NCBI GenBank assembly: GCA_945877135.1
Contig: CAMCQY010000007.1
Coordinates: 1 to 57,697, forward strand
DNA from: Candidatus Kuenenia stuttgartensis
GTDB lineage: Bacteria; Planctomycetota; Planctomycetia; Pirellulales; UBA1268
Length of the DNA: 57,697 bases
Direction of reading: 5' to 3'
Shown: piece after piece, positions 37,581 to 47,429 of the stretch
How the letters are laid out: every line of letters starts with the position of its first letter
Position numbering within the stretch: the stretch's first letter is position 1
Translations under genes and position numbers: made by a program
Notes under the pieces: generated by a model
The model's input: only the letters and a program-made list of their open reading frames with translations
What the model was told of the DNA's origin: nothing
The model's database searches: none

Positions 37581-39551
37581 TCATTCGTCGTTGCCGCGGA
37601 GTTTGGCGAGCACGGTGTAGTCCTCGAGCGTCGTCGTGTCGCCGACGGTCTCCTTGCCGGCGGCGATGTCGCGGAGCAGCCGCCGCATGATCTTGCCGCT
37701 GCGGGTCTTCGGCAGCGTCGCCGAGAAGTGGATGTCGTCGGGCGCGGCGAGTGCACCGATCTGCTGGCGGACGTGTTTCCGAAGCGAGTCCTTGAGCGCG
37801 TTCACATCGTCGGGCTCGCCGCCCTTGAGCGTCACGAACACCGCCACCGCTTCCCCCTTCACATCGTGCGGACGGCCCACCGCGGCCGCCTCGGCCACCA
37901 GCGGATGGCTCACCAGCGCGCTTTCGATCTCGATGGTGGAGAGCCGGTGGCCGGCGACGTTGAGCACGTCATCGATCCGACCCATGATCCAGTAGTAGCC
38001 GTCGGCGTCCTGCCGGGCGTTGTCGCCAGCCAGATACTTCCCCGGCACGCGGGACCAATAGGTCTCCCGAAACCGCTCGTCATCGCCCCAGATGCCCCGG
38101 AGCATGCCGGGCCACGGCTTGGTCATCACGAGCCAGCCCCCCTCACCCTGCTCGACCGGATCGCCGGCCGCATCGACGATCTCAGGACAGACGCCGGGCA
38201 GCGGCAGCGTGCAACTGCCAGGCTTGGTGGGCGTGCAGCCGGGAAGCGGGCTCATCATGATGCCACCCGTTTCGGTCTGCCACCATGTGTCCACGATCGG
38301 GCACCGCGTGCCGCCGATCACCTCGTGGTACCACATCCAAGCCTCGGGATTGATCCCCTCGCCGACGGTGCCCAGCAGCCGAAGGCTCGAGAGATCGCGG
38401 CCCTCGATGTGCTGCATGCCCCACTTCATGAACGAGCGGATGGCGGTGGGAGCGGTGTAGAAAATCGTCGGCTTCTCTTGCTCGATGATCTCCCAGAAGC
38501 GGCCCTCGTGCGGGGCGTTTGGCGCCCCTTCATAGATCAGGATGCTCGCGCCGGCGGCGAGGGGGCCGTAGGTCACGTAGCTGTGCCCCGTGATCCAGCC
38601 GCAGTCGGCGGTGCACCAGAAGAGGTCGTCGTCGCGCAGGTCAAAGACCCACTCTGCCGTGGTCTTCGCCCAGAGCAGGTAGCCGGCGGTCGTGTGCTTG
38701 ATGCCCTTCGGCTTTCCGGTGGAGCCGCTGGTGTAAAGGATGAAGAGCGGAGACTCCGAATCCATGGCGACCGGCGGCGTGTCAGTGGGCATGCCGGCGA
38801 CGAGGTCGTGCCACCAGACGTCACGGCCCGGCACCATGTCCACGGGCTGGCCGGTCCGCTTGAGCACGACCACGTGCTTCACGGTCGGCGATTTCTTGAG
38901 CGCCTCATCGACGTTTTTCTTGAGGGCGAGAGTCGTTCCGCGCCGCCAGCCGCCATCGGCGGTGATCACGGCCACGGCCTTGGCGTCTTCATTGCGGTCG
39001 GCGATCGCCTCACTGGAAAACCCGCCGAAGATCACGGAGTGCACCGCGCCGATCCGCGCGCAGGCGAGCATCGCGATCACGAGTTCGGGCGTCATCGGCA
39101 TGTAGATCGAGACGACCTCGCCGGGCTTGATTCCGAGTTTCTGCAGGCCGGCGGCACACTGGCAGACCTCCGCGAGCAGCTCGCGGTAGGTGTACGTGCG
39201 CCGTTCGCCCGTGGGCTCGCCCACCCAGACCAAGGCTGTCTTCTCTCCCCTGCCGGCGGCGACGTGCGCATCGAGGCAGGCAGCCGAGGCATTCATGTGG
39301 CCATCCACGAACCACTTGGCCGTCGGCGGCTGCCAATCGAGCACCCTCGAATAGGGCTTCATCCAGGGGAGCAATTGGGCGCGGGCGTGCCAAAAACCCT
39401 CGGGGTCGCAGGCCGCCTCGTCGTAGGTCCGCCGGTAGTCCTCGAGCGAACCGATCCGTGCGCGGGAGGAAAACTCAGCCGACGGTGGAAACACGCGGCT
39501 TTCCTGCATGACGCTGGCAACCCTGCCGGCAGCCTTGTGTGGCTCGGTCAT
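37581..39551 (-). CDS. acs: Acetyl-coenzyme A synthetase
   Basis: This 656-residue AMP-forming enzyme converts acetate, ATP and CoA to acetyl-CoA. It contains the P-loop-like [12 protein letters not shown], the WWQTETGGI motif, the [23 protein letters not shown] hinge region and the acetylation-site motif [13 protein letters not shown]. Length is that of bacterial Acs. GGGGAG lies 7-8 nt before the ATG at 39551; a second ATG ([10 protein letters not shown], residue 15) is also possible. Regulation by lysine acetylation is plausible from the conserved Lys; no acetyltransferase gene is seen nearby. Confidence 0.95.
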   Translation of the reverse strand: MTEPHKAAGRVASVMQESRVFPPSAEFSSRARIGSLEDYRRTYDEAACDPEGFWHARAQLLPWMKPYSRVLDWQPPTAKWFVDGHMNASAACLDAHVAAGRGEKTALVWVGEPTGERRTYTYRELLAEVCQCAAGLQKLGIKPGEVVSIYMPMTPELVIAMLACARIGAVHSVIFGGFSSEAIADRNEDAKAVAVITADGGWRRGTTLALKKNVDEALKKSPTVKHVVVLKRTGQPVDMVPGRDVWWHDLVAGMPTDTPPVAMDSESPLFILYTSGSTGKPKGIKHTTAGYLLWAKTTAEWVFDLRDDDLFWCTADCGWITGHSYVTYGPLAAGASILIYEGAPNAPHEGRFWEIIEQEKPTIFYTAPTAIRSFMKWGMQHIEGRDLSSLRLLGTVGEGINPEAWMWYHEVIGGTRCPIVDTWWQTETGGIMMSPLPGCTPTKPGSCTLPLPGVCPEIVDAAGDPVEQGEGGWLVMTKPWPGMLRGIWGDDERFRETYWSRVPGKYLAGDNARQDADGYYWIMGRIDDVLNVAGHRLSTIEIESALVSHPLVAEAAAVGRPHDVKGEAVAVFVTLKGGEPDDVNALKDSLRKHVRQQIGALAAPDDIHFSATLPKTRSGKIMRRLLRDIAAGKETVGDTTTLEDYTVLAKLRGNDE

Positions 39552-39667
39552 AAAACTGCTCCCCCTGCGGTGCGAATCCGATGAAAATCGAAATGGCCGA
39601 CGGACATTCCTTCGAACCGTCCTAGAAGAACATCCGCCGTCCCGTCGGGCAATGGCCCGTAGGCGTT

Positions 39668-40834
39668 TCAGCCTCGCGACGCTGTGTCGTCCAGGCAGCG
39701 GTCAGAGAACGGGCTCACCCGCTCGTCCGCGTCGCCGAAGCTGATGCCAAGGGCCCGGGCCGCCTGCACAGCGGAACTGGCGGGATCGACACGTGACAGC
39801 GAGCGCACGGCCGCGGTGATCGGCACGCTTGCGATATTGGGTGGCTGGTAGCAGACCATCTCGCCAAAACGCCCCTCGTGGATGAGTCGGACGGCATGGG
39901 CGCCAAACTGCGTGGCAAGCACTCGATCGAACGTGGTCGGGTTGCCACCTCGCTGGAGGTGGCCGAGCACGACGTTGCGGACCTCCCGGTCGAGCCGTCT
40001 GGCCACTTCGGCAGTCACGAGCGCCCCAATGCCGCCGAGTTTCACCTGCTGGTGATAGCCGGCTGCCTCCGCCTTTGCATCCGTTCGGTGCACCGTGCCA
40101 CCCTCGGGCAGATGGGCCCCTTCCGCCACCACGATCAGCGTGAAATTCTTTCCTTCCGACTCGCGTTCGCGAACCTTGCGGCAGATACTTTCGAAGGTCC
40201 AGGGAATCTCGGGCAGAAGGATTACGTCGCCGCCACCGGCGATCCCCGCATGCAGCGCGATCCAGCCGGCGTGCCGGCCCATCACTTCGAGCACCATGAT
40301 CCGTTCATGGCTGGCAGCGGTGGTGTGGAGGCGGTCGAGTGCGTCGGTAGCGCAGGCCACCGCCGAGTCGAAGCCAAAGGTGAAGGCGGTGGCACCCAAA
40401 TCATTGTCAATGGTCTTGGGCACGCCGATCACCGGGATGCCATGTTCGTAGAGTTGCTGGGCGATGGTGAGCGAGCCGTCGCCACCCACGCAGATCAGTC
40501 CGCAGATCGAGAGCTGACGGACCGTGGCGGCCACCTCAGCGAGGAGTGCGGGATCGATAGCCACGCGTTGGTCCTCGCCGACCGTCGCGGAGAACCGCCC
40601 CTTGTTGGTGGCCCCGAGGATGGTGCCACCCTGGGTGAGGATGCCGGCTGTGTTCCGCGCGGTGAGGGGCATGTAACTGACGGGATCGACGAGCCCCTCG
40701 TAACCGCGAAGGAAGCCGATGCAGTCGTAGCCGAGTCGCTCCGAGCTTTTGACGGCCGCCCGAATGACGGCATTGAGCCCGGGGCAATCGCCGCCGCTGG
40801 TAAGGATGCCGATGGTGGGCTTGTGGGTGGGCAT
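39668..40834 (-). CDS. pfkA: 6-phosphofructokinase
   Basis: This 388-residue enzyme phosphorylates fructose 6-phosphate. It contains [18 protein letters not shown], the nucleotide loop GGDGSLTIA, the catalytic TIDND in [18 protein letters not shown], the [10 protein letters not shown] sugar-phosphate motif and [17 protein letters not shown]. Gly at E. coli position 104 (GGDGS) favours ATP as donor, whereas the Lys in PKTIDND (Gly124 in E. coli) is shared with pyrophosphate-using relatives, so donor choice is not settled. The ATG at 40834 begins the conserved [11 protein letters not shown]; upstream extension is not family-like. Confidence 0.92.
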   Translation of the reverse strand: MPTHKPTIGILTSGGDCPGLNAVIRAAVKSSERLGYDCIGFLRGYEGLVDPVSYMPLTARNTAGILTQGGTILGATNKGRFSATVGEDQRVAIDPALLAEVAATVRQLSICGLICVGGDGSLTIAQQLYEHGIPVIGVPKTIDNDLGATAFTFGFDSAVACATDALDRLHTTAASHERIMVLEVMGRHAGWIALHAGIAGGGDVILLPEIPWTFESICRKVRERESEGKNFTLIVVAEGAHLPEGGTVHRTDAKAEAAGYHQQVKLGGIGALVTAEVARRLDREVRNVVLGHLQRGGNPTTFDRVLATQFGAHAVRLIHEGRFGEMVCYQPPNIASVPITAAVRSLSRVDPASSAVQAARALGISFGDADERVSPFSDRCLDDTASRG

Positions 40835-41067
40835 AACGAGAGTGTATCGCGATCGCATTATGGCAGGCATGGCCTCCGTTGCAATCGACACACACTCCAG
40901 GGTGAAACCGGCGGCGTTGCCCGGAATCGCCAAAATGATGATGATGCTCGCCGGTTTGCAACGACCTGGACGGGGCTCTCTCACGATTGCAATGCTCCTC
41001 GGAAAGCTGGCCGCGTAGCCGTTGAACCGCCCGCCACCCTGACGTCGAGCCGAGGAAGCCTGCCCAC

Positions 41068-42930
41068 ATGAAAGTCGACACACTTCCTCGGTCTTGCGAC
41101 GCAAAACAAGTGGACTCCGTGGCCCGTCAGACAGAACGCGTCACCATGTTCGGCTGGGCCGCAGCCATCCTGGCTCTCGTCGCCCTCGCCTGGTGCACCG
41201 GCACTGGCCGTTGGTCAGCCGCCGATTGGAACACCCCCACCCAATACCTTGAGGGTTTCTACTGCGACACAATAACGACCCTCGCCGGCATGAGGGCCAC
41301 CGCTGACGGCCACGCCTGGCCGCTCTCCTGGAAAACCGTTCCCGAACTCGGCGCGCCCTTCGACGGCAACTGGACCGACTGGCCATCGATCGAAGAATTC
41401 CAGTGCTTCTTCTACGGGGTCCTCGGCAAAGCATTCGGCCTCTTCGCCGGACTCAACCTGTCCCTGCTGATCGGCCACCTGCTCGCCGCCGCCACGATGC
41501 TCCTTGTGGCACGCTCCCTCGACTGCTCAGCCCCTTGGGCATTCGTCGCCGCCCTCGCCTACGGCCTCGCCCCTTTCATCTTCGCCCAGTCGCCTCACCA
41601 CATCACCGTCGCCTACGCGTGGCACATCCCGCTCTTCCTGCTGGTCTGGAAATGGGCCTCCACTGGCCCCGGCCTCGAGTTTGGCACGTCCCGGTTCTAT
41701 TGGGCCCTCGGCATCGCGATCCTTACGGGCCTTCAAAACGTCTACTACACCAACATTCTCTGCCAACTCACCCTCCTTGGTGCTGGCTTCCTCTCGTTGC
41801 GCACCGGAGACCGTCGGCCTCTCAAAGCCGCTCTTGCCGTCATCGGCGGCGCGGCTGCTGCCTTCGCCCTCATGAATCTCGACACCTGGACTTTCAAGGC
41901 CGTCCACGGCCCGAACAGTGGCGCCGTCGTCCGCGAATACAAGTGGCTTGAAATCTATGGGCTCAAACTCGTCGACCTTGTGGTGCCGCCGACGACCCAC
42001 CATTTCCAACTCTTCGCCGATTTTGCCAAGGCGCATCGCGAGGCAACCCCGCTTCAGGATGAGGGCTCCTACCTCGGAATCACCGGCCTTGCCGCGCTTG
42101 GCGTGCTCGTCGCCACAGCCATCTTGGCCGTTGTCCGGAACCGGGCGAATACGATCCCCCTGGAAGCCTGGCAGGTGCTCTGGATCGTGCTCTGCTTCTC
42201 GACCGGCGGGCTCAACGCAATCCTCGGTGCCTTCGGCTTCACACTCTTCCGCACCGGCTGCCGCTACAGCATCGTGATCCTGGCGATCGCCCTGGTCTAC
42301 GCCGCCCAGCGACTCACAGCCCTCCAGAAGGCCGCGGCATTTCGCACCGACCCCGCAACGCTGCGGATCGGCACGACGACCGCCGCCATCGCGGCCGGCC
42401 TTGTCATCCTCTGGGACCAGGTGCCGCAGGCCCCACCTCGCGAGCAGACGGCGACGATCGCCCGTCAGATCGAGGCCGACCGGGAGTTCGTTGCCCGAAT
42501 GGAAGCGGCCCTGCCACCAAACGGGATGGTGTTTCAACTGCCTGTCATGGAGTTTCCCGAGGCGCCGGTCCCAGGTGTGCCTCCCTACGATCACTTCCGT
42601 CCCTATCTTTACAGCCGACACCTGCGGTTCTCCTTCGGCTCGATGAAGGGCCGGCCCCGCGATCAGTGGCAGCAGGCGGTCCAGAAGCAACTGCTCAACG
42701 GGGCGGCACTCAACCAGCAGACCCAGCAGATCCAGTTCAATCAAAACAGCGTCGGCGCGGCGGTCGATGAGATGCGCAAACGAGGCTTCGCGGCGATCTA
42801 CGTCAACCGCAACGGGTTCCCGGACCGCGGCAAGGGCCTCGAGAAGTCCCTGCTCGAACTGGGCTACCTGAAGCCACCGATCGACAGTGCCGCTGGCGAC
42901 TTGGTCTGCATCCTGCTTGAGAAAAACTGA
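41068..42930 (+). CDS. Multi-pass membrane protein, GT-C glycosyltransferase-like
   Basis: This 620-residue protein has about 10 hydrophobic helices (first at ~27-45, MFGWAAAILALVALAW; others at ~130-290 and ~345-450) and a soluble C-terminal domain of about 170 residues. Aromatic loops such as GNWTDWPS and the DWNTPTQYLEGFYCDT segment after the first helix resemble GT-C enzymes that use polyprenyl-phosphate sugars, but no certain family assignment is possible. It is followed after 3 bp by the next gene, so a three-gene operon is likely. Confidence 0.72.
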   Translation: MKVDTLPRSCDAKQVDSVARQTERVTMFGWAAAILALVALAWCTGTGRWSAADWNTPTQYLEGFYCDTITTLAGMRATADGHAWPLSWKTVPELGAPFDGNWTDWPSIEEFQCFFYGVLGKAFGLFAGLNLSLLIGHLLAAATMLLVARSLDCSAPWAFVAALAYGLAPFIFAQSPHHITVAYAWHIPLFLLVWKWASTGPGLEFGTSRFYWALGIAILTGLQNVYYTNILCQLTLLGAGFLSLRTGDRRPLKAALAVIGGAAAAFALMNLDTWTFKAVHGPNSGAVVREYKWLEIYGLKLVDLVVPPTTHHFQLFADFAKAHREATPLQDEGSYLGITGLAALGVLVATAILAVVRNRANTIPLEAWQVLWIVLCFSTGGLNAILGAFGFTLFRTGCRYSIVILAIALVYAAQRLTALQKAAAFRTDPATLRIGTTTAAIAAGLVILWDQVPQAPPREQTATIARQIEADREFVARMEAALPPNGMVFQLPVMEFPEAPVPGVPPYDHFRPYLYSRHLRFSFGSMKGRPRDQWQQAVQKQLLNGAALNQQTQQIQFNQNSVGAAVDEMRKRGFAAIYVNRNGFPDRGKGLEKSLLELGYLKPPIDSAAGDLVCILLEKN

Positions 42931-42933
42931 ACC

Positions 42934-44508
42934 ATGGCCTTGAAGCCCTGGCAACAGGCGGCCCTGCTCGCCGGGATCACGTTCGCCGTCTTCTCCCCCA
43001 CGCTGTCAGCGGACTTCGTCTACGACGCCCGGATGCAGATTCTCACGGGCGACTTCATCCACGACTGGCAGAACTGGCCCGCCGTGCTGAGCGGCCGCGT
43101 GCTCGGGATGGACGTGCTCGACTTCAACCGCCCCGCCATGCTGGCCTCGCTCATGCTCGACGCGGCTGCCTGGGGGAGGAGCCCATTTGGATACCACCTC
43201 ACCAGCGTGCTCATGCACGTGGGGAACGTGATCCTCGTCTGGCTCGTGATCCGGGAGGTGACAGGCGGCGAAGGCGAGGCGGAGCAGGTGCTCACCCCGC
43301 TGCTGGCCACGCTCGTCTTCGCCGTTCATCCGGTCGTCACGGAGGCCGTCTGCGAACCGACCTTCCGCGAGGACCTGCTCGTGGCCCTGTGCACGCTCGC
43401 CGCCCTCGTCCTCGCCATGCGACACGACCCCGCCACCCCCGGCTTCGACACCCGCCGGGCCATCGGCTGCACAGGCTTGTGCCTGGTGGCCATCGCCAGC
43501 AAGGAGGCGGGAATCGTCGCGCCCATGCTGCTGGCAGCCTCTTGGTGGCTGTTCCACCGCGGCGAGCCGGGCCGATTCTGGGCCATCACCATCGGCGGCG
43601 CGAAGCTTGTTGTCGTCGCATTCCTCGCCGCCCGGTTTCTTCTCGAACCGAGCCCCTCTTCGATCTTTCAATCCAAACCGGAATACCCCGGGGGCTCTCT
43701 GACTCAGGCGATGCTGATCGAACCGCGGATCCTCGCACTCTATGCCCAGCTCATCCTGTTTCCGGTCAATCTCTGCGCCGACTACGGGGTCGCTTCCGTT
43801 GGCCACCTGCAGCTGCCTCTGGCTCTCGTGCTGCTGGCCACGATTTGCGTCGCCGGTGTGATCGCTGCCCGACATGACCGTCGCCTCCTGTTTGCCTTCT
43901 GCATGATCGTCCTGCCGCTCGTACCGGTGGCCAATCTGGTTCCGATCTACCGGGCTGCCGCCGACCGCTATCTCTACCTGCCGATGGCGGGCGTGGCGAT
44001 CGTCGTGGCCTGCCTGCTCGATGCCCCCTGGCTCGCCGGGCGGGAGCAGCTCCGGCAGCGGATCCTCGCCGGCTGCATGGCGGCAGTCGCGGCGCTCGGC
44101 CTGGTCTGCATCGAACGCCAGGCGGTGTGGGCCAACTCGCTCGCTCTCTGGAGCGATGCCTTTCGCAAAAACCCCACCTCGTACACCAGCGCTGCGGGCC
44201 TCGGCGAGGCGTTCCGCGAAGCCGGCCGGCTGTCCGAAGCCGAGCAGTTCACCCGCGAAGCGATCCGGCTTTCAAACGGCGAGAGGGGAGACGCCTGGGC
44301 CACGCTCGCCCTCATCCTCGACGCCGAGGGCCGCAAGACCGACGCCGCTGCGGCGCTCGCCAAGGCATTGGAGCTCGAACCCGGGCTTTCCGATCCCGAT
44401 ACAAAAGTGAAGTCGCTGGCGATGGAGCGGCCGATGGCGGAAGATCTCAAGCGGCTGCTCGGCACGACCAAAGTCGGCTGGCCAGAGCGGGAAAAAACAG
44501 GATACTGA
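42934..44508 (+). CDS. TMTC-like GT-C membrane protein with short TPR tail
   Basis: This 524-residue protein has a first helix (QAALLAGITFAVFSPTL) followed by SADFVYDARMQIL, the place of the Asp pair in TMTC O-mannosyltransferases, here with a single Asp. Hydrophobic helices run to about 390, including HLTSVLMHVGNVILVWLVI and FAVHPVVTEAVC, both typical of TMTC. The C-terminus holds about two TPRs (AAGLGEAFREAGRLSEAEQF). It is 3 bp after the upstream gene and 4 bp before the next. The missing second Asp may mean altered activity or donor. Confidence 0.78.
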   Translation: MALKPWQQAALLAGITFAVFSPTLSADFVYDARMQILTGDFIHDWQNWPAVLSGRVLGMDVLDFNRPAMLASLMLDAAAWGRSPFGYHLTSVLMHVGNVILVWLVIREVTGGEGEAEQVLTPLLATLVFAVHPVVTEAVCEPTFREDLLVALCTLAALVLAMRHDPATPGFDTRRAIGCTGLCLVAIASKEAGIVAPMLLAASWWLFHRGEPGRFWAITIGGAKLVVVAFLAARFLLEPSPSSIFQSKPEYPGGSLTQAMLIEPRILALYAQLILFPVNLCADYGVASVGHLQLPLALVLLATICVAGVIAARHDRRLLFAFCMIVLPLVPVANLVPIYRAAADRYLYLPMAGVAIVVACLLDAPWLAGREQLRQRILAGCMAAVAALGLVCIERQAVWANSLALWSDAFRKNPTSYTSAAGLGEAFREAGRLSEAEQFTREAIRLSNGERGDAWATLALILDAEGRKTDAAAALAKALELEPGLSDPDTKVKSLAMERPMAEDLKRLLGTTKVGWPEREKTGY

Positions 44509-44512
44509 CGGC

Positions 44513-46402
44513 ATGGCACGCCCATCTACCGCAGCGATCCAGGCCCGCGACACCGCCCCCAGCGCTACCGAGGCCGGCCGCTGGCGGGACTTCCTGCTCC
44601 ATGCCGCGATCATCGCGCTCGCATGCCTCTGGGTCTATTCGCCGTCCTACCACGGCGACTGGCTCTGGGATGACGACCAATTGATCACGGCCAACCCGGT
44701 CGTACAGTCGGGTTCGCTCCAGGGGCTCAGCAAGCTCTGGTTCAACCCGGACGGCGCCGACTTCTTCCCGCTCTCCTACACCGCGCTCTGGGCGCAGTGG
44801 CCGTTCTTCAAGAACCAGCCCACCGGCTACCATGTCACTACCATCGTGCTGCATCTGATCGGCAGCCTGCTGCTCTGGGCCCTGCTCGATCGCATGCGGA
44901 TCCCAGGGGCCTGGCTGAGCAGCCTCATCTTCGCCATTCATCCAGTCGCCGTGGAATCGGTGGCCTGGGTATCGGAAACCAAAAACACCCTCTCGCTGCC
45001 GCTGTTTCTGCTCGCCTGCCTCTGCTGGGTCGTGCAGGATGACGAACACGAAGGCCCCCGTCGAACGCGGTTCTACCTGCTCTCGATCGTGTTTTTCCTG
45101 CTGGCGATGCTGGCGAAGACGTCGATGGTGGGATTGCCGGTCCTCCTGCTGCTGCACGCCTGGTGGAAACGCGGCACGGTCACGGTGCAGGACCTCATCC
45201 GGACCTCCCCCTTCTTCCTGATCTCGCTCGTGCTCGGCCTCATCACGATCCAGTATCAGCACGGCCGGGCCATCGGCGCGGAGAAAATCCTCGTCGGTGG
45301 TGTGGCCTCGCGGATCGCCACCGCGGGCATGGCGATCCTCTTCTATCTCAAGCAGATCGTCTGGCCGGTGAGCCTCCTGCCGATCTACCCACGGTGGGAG
45401 GTCGATCCTCCCAAGGTCTGGCAGTTTCTGGCCTGGCCGGTGATCGCTGCCGCGGCTGCGTGGCTCTGGGCCAACCGCGGCACGGCCGACCGCCCGGGCT
45501 GGGGCCGGCATGCTCTCTTCGGGCTCGGCTTTTTTCTGCTGATGGTGCTTCCCGTGCTCGGCTTCGTCACCATCTCCTACATGCGGATCACGTGGGTCGC
45601 CGATCACTTCATCTACCTGCCGATGATCGGCGTGATCGCCCTGATCGGCGCTGCGGCGACGCGGTGGTATGACCGGTCGACGGCGTCGGCGCAGCCGCTG
45701 ATCCTCGCCGGCGGGGCGATCCTGCTGGCCACCTGCGGGCTGCTCGCGTTTCGCTATGCCAATGCCTGGGCCAGCGAAGACGCTCTTTGGACACACACAC
45801 TCAAGACCAACCACAACGCCTGGCAGGCGCACAACCGTCTCGGCGCCAAGAAATTTTCCCGCGGCGACATCGAAGGTGGGTTCTACCACTTCACCCAGTC
45901 CACCAGACTCCGGCCCGATCTCGGTGAAACGCACAACAACCTCGGCTCGGCCCTCTCCGCCAAGGGCCGTCTCAACGAGGCCATCAAGGAGTTTGCCATG
46001 GCCTGTCAGCTGACGCCCCACGTGCCGGCGATGCGGGTGAATCTCGCCAACGCGCTCTTCCAGGCCGGCCGCTTTGTGGAAGCCGGTGATGCCTTCCTGT
46101 TTCTGCTGGAGAAGGAGCCGAAGAATCCAGCGCTCCTCAACAACTATGCCGTCACCCTCTATCGGCAGGGCAACAAGGACGAGGCCATTCGGCAGTTCCG
46201 CAGGGCGCTCGAGATCAACCCAACGCTGAAGGATGCTCGTGAGGGGCTCGCCGTCGCGCTCGGCGAGCAGCCCGCGGCGCCGGCGCCGCAGCAGCAGCAG
46301 GCCCCGAACCTGCCGGGACAATCAACGCTCGACGCCACGCCGTTCCCATCGCCAACACCCACCGGAAAGTCGTTCGATCCGCTCGGCATTCAGAGCAAGT
46401 GA
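44513..46402 (+). CDS. TMTC-like O-mannosyltransferase-type GT-C protein with TPR repeats
   Basis: This 629-residue protein has the TMTC pattern: first helix, then GDWLWDDDQLITANPVV with an Asp pair, the FFPLSYTALW and GYHVTTIVLHLIGSLLLW segments, and FAIHPVAVESVAWVSETKNTLSL. About 10 helices occupy residues 25-420; four to five TPRs follow (AHNRLGAKKFSRGDIEGGF, THNNLGSALSAKGRLNEAI, LNNYAVTLYRQGNKDEAI), then a Pro/Gln-rich tail. In eukaryotes TMTCs use dolichyl-phosphate-mannose to mannosylate proteins; the converging gene at 46597 makes such a donor. Confidence 0.82.
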   Translation: MARPSTAAIQARDTAPSATEAGRWRDFLLHAAIIALACLWVYSPSYHGDWLWDDDQLITANPVVQSGSLQGLSKLWFNPDGADFFPLSYTALWAQWPFFKNQPTGYHVTTIVLHLIGSLLLWALLDRMRIPGAWLSSLIFAIHPVAVESVAWVSETKNTLSLPLFLLACLCWVVQDDEHEGPRRTRFYLLSIVFFLLAMLAKTSMVGLPVLLLLHAWWKRGTVTVQDLIRTSPFFLISLVLGLITIQYQHGRAIGAEKILVGGVASRIATAGMAILFYLKQIVWPVSLLPIYPRWEVDPPKVWQFLAWPVIAAAAAWLWANRGTADRPGWGRHALFGLGFFLLMVLPVLGFVTISYMRITWVADHFIYLPMIGVIALIGAAATRWYDRSTASAQPLILAGGAILLATCGLLAFRYANAWASEDALWTHTLKTNHNAWQAHNRLGAKKFSRGDIEGGFYHFTQSTRLRPDLGETHNNLGSALSAKGRLNEAIKEFAMACQLTPHVPAMRVNLANALFQAGRFVEAGDAFLFLLEKEPKNPALLNNYAVTLYRQGNKDEAIRQFRRALEINPTLKDAREGLAVALGEQPAAPAPQQQQAPNLPGQSTLDATPFPSPTPTGKSFDPLGIQSK

Positions 46403-46418
46403 ATTCCGTCGGACATGC

Positions 46419-46590
46419 GATTCCCTTGCTTGCGCTGCGGGCTTGGATGAACGGCGGCCGCGTCACCCGGCTCCCATGCAAGCCCGAAGCGCAAGCGAGA
46501 GGAATCCGCTGCCCAAGCCATCAGGCCACCCGCACTCCCTTGCTTGCGCTGCGGGCTTGGATGATGCGCGGGCTTGGATGATGCGCGGGC
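46419..46590. repeat. Family A palindromic repeat, locus 6 (compound)
   Basis: Direct arm 46419-46449, inverted arm 46473-46507, second direct arm about 46533-46563, then two truncated direct tails (GATGATGCGCGGGCTTG-type). It lies between the convergent TMTC-like and mannose-synthase genes. Confidence 0.87.
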
Positions 46591-46596
46591 AGCTCT

Positions 46597-47358
46597 TCAA
46601 CCCAGCCATGTCTGCCGGGCGAGCCGCAGCAGTTCGCCGATGCTCCGTCTACTCTCGGCGAAATCTGCCTTGCTGGAGCCCCGCTGCCGGTCGGTGAACG
46701 TGATCGGCACTTCCGCCAACCGACCTCCGGCTCGGTGCACTCGCCAGAGCAGGTCTTCCTGGAAAGCGTAGCCCTGCGCGAAGGGCCCCGACACCCGGTC
46801 GAAGATCGCCAGCCGCACCGCCCGAAATCCGCTCGATGCATCGCGGATCGGCACCCACAACACCCAGCGGGTGAACCAACCGACCAGCCGGCTGGCCACG
46901 TGCCGCGAGAGGGGCCAGCCCACGGTCTGCCCGCCGGGCACCCGCCGTGAGCCAACTACCACATCAGCAGCTCTGCCTCCCACGGGTTCGAGCGCCGCCA
47001 GCAGCCGCGGGATGTCGTCAGGATCATGGCTGAAGTCGGCGTCCATGTTGACGGCCACCTCGAAGCCATGCTGGCGACCGAGCTCAAAGCCCTCAAGGAT
47101 TGCTGTGCCGAGGCCGCGCCGACCGCGGCGCACCAGCACGTGCAGACGTGGTTGCTCCTCGGCGAGGTTCAGGGCGAGCCGCCCCGTGCCATCGGGTGAG
47201 TCGTCATCGACAATCAGCAGTTGCAGTTCGGGCGATACCGCCAGCACGCTGTCGATCAACGCCGCGACGTTCTCATGCTCGTTGTAGGTGGCCGAGACGA
47301 CGAGCACGCGGCCCGAAGGCCAGTCATCGCGCGAATGGATATCTGCGGTGGAGGACAT
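46597..47358 (-). CDS. Polyprenyl (dolichyl)-phosphate mannose synthase-like GT2
   Basis: This 253-residue GT2 enzyme has LVVSATYNEHENVAALI at the start, IVDDDSPDGTGRLA, the metal/donor site NMDADFSHDPDDIPRLL and the acceptor-region motifs SSGFRAVRL and GYAFQEDLLWR. It lacks C-terminal membrane helices, as in DPM1 and bacterial Ppm1-like catalytic domains. The predicted reaction is GDP-mannose + polyprenyl phosphate to polyprenyl-P-mannose. It converges on two TMTC-like genes that could use this donor. The ATG at 47358 (MSSTADIH) is preferred to 47385. Confidence 0.87.
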   Translation of the reverse strand: MSSTADIHSRDDWPSGRVLVVSATYNEHENVAALIDSVLAVSPELQLLIVDDDSPDGTGRLALNLAEEQPRLHVLVRRGRRGLGTAILEGFELGRQHGFEVAVNMDADFSHDPDDIPRLLAALEPVGGRAADVVVGSRRVPGGQTVGWPLSRHVASRLVGWFTRWVLWVPIRDASSGFRAVRLAIFDRVSGPFAQGYAFQEDLLWRVHRAGGRLAEVPITFTDRQRGSSKADFAESRRSIGELLRLARQTWLG

Positions 47359-47429
47359 AGCGACGGCCAGCGTAGCACGCGGCATGAAAAGTGCCGAACC
47401 GGCTCGGAATCGCTGTTTTTTGCCGGCGA

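Noticed and set aside
35818-39584. Long plus-strand ORFs of 600 and 683 codons opposite the U32 and acs genes
   Set aside because: They are antisense shadows: the minus-strand proteins carry clear family motifs over the full length, and the plus-strand translations are Arg/His/Gly-rich with no fold signature.
42930-44513. Possible single gene broken by frameshifts across the three GT-C-like genes
   Set aside because: Each has its own ATG, a complete membrane pattern and a stop 3-4 bp before the next start, so they are separate operon genes.
44447-46321. A 624-codon minus-strand ORF opposite the TMTC-like gene
   Set aside because: It mirrors the membrane protein codon by codon and is dominated by Arg/Glu/Gly; the plus strand has the TMTC and TPR motifs.
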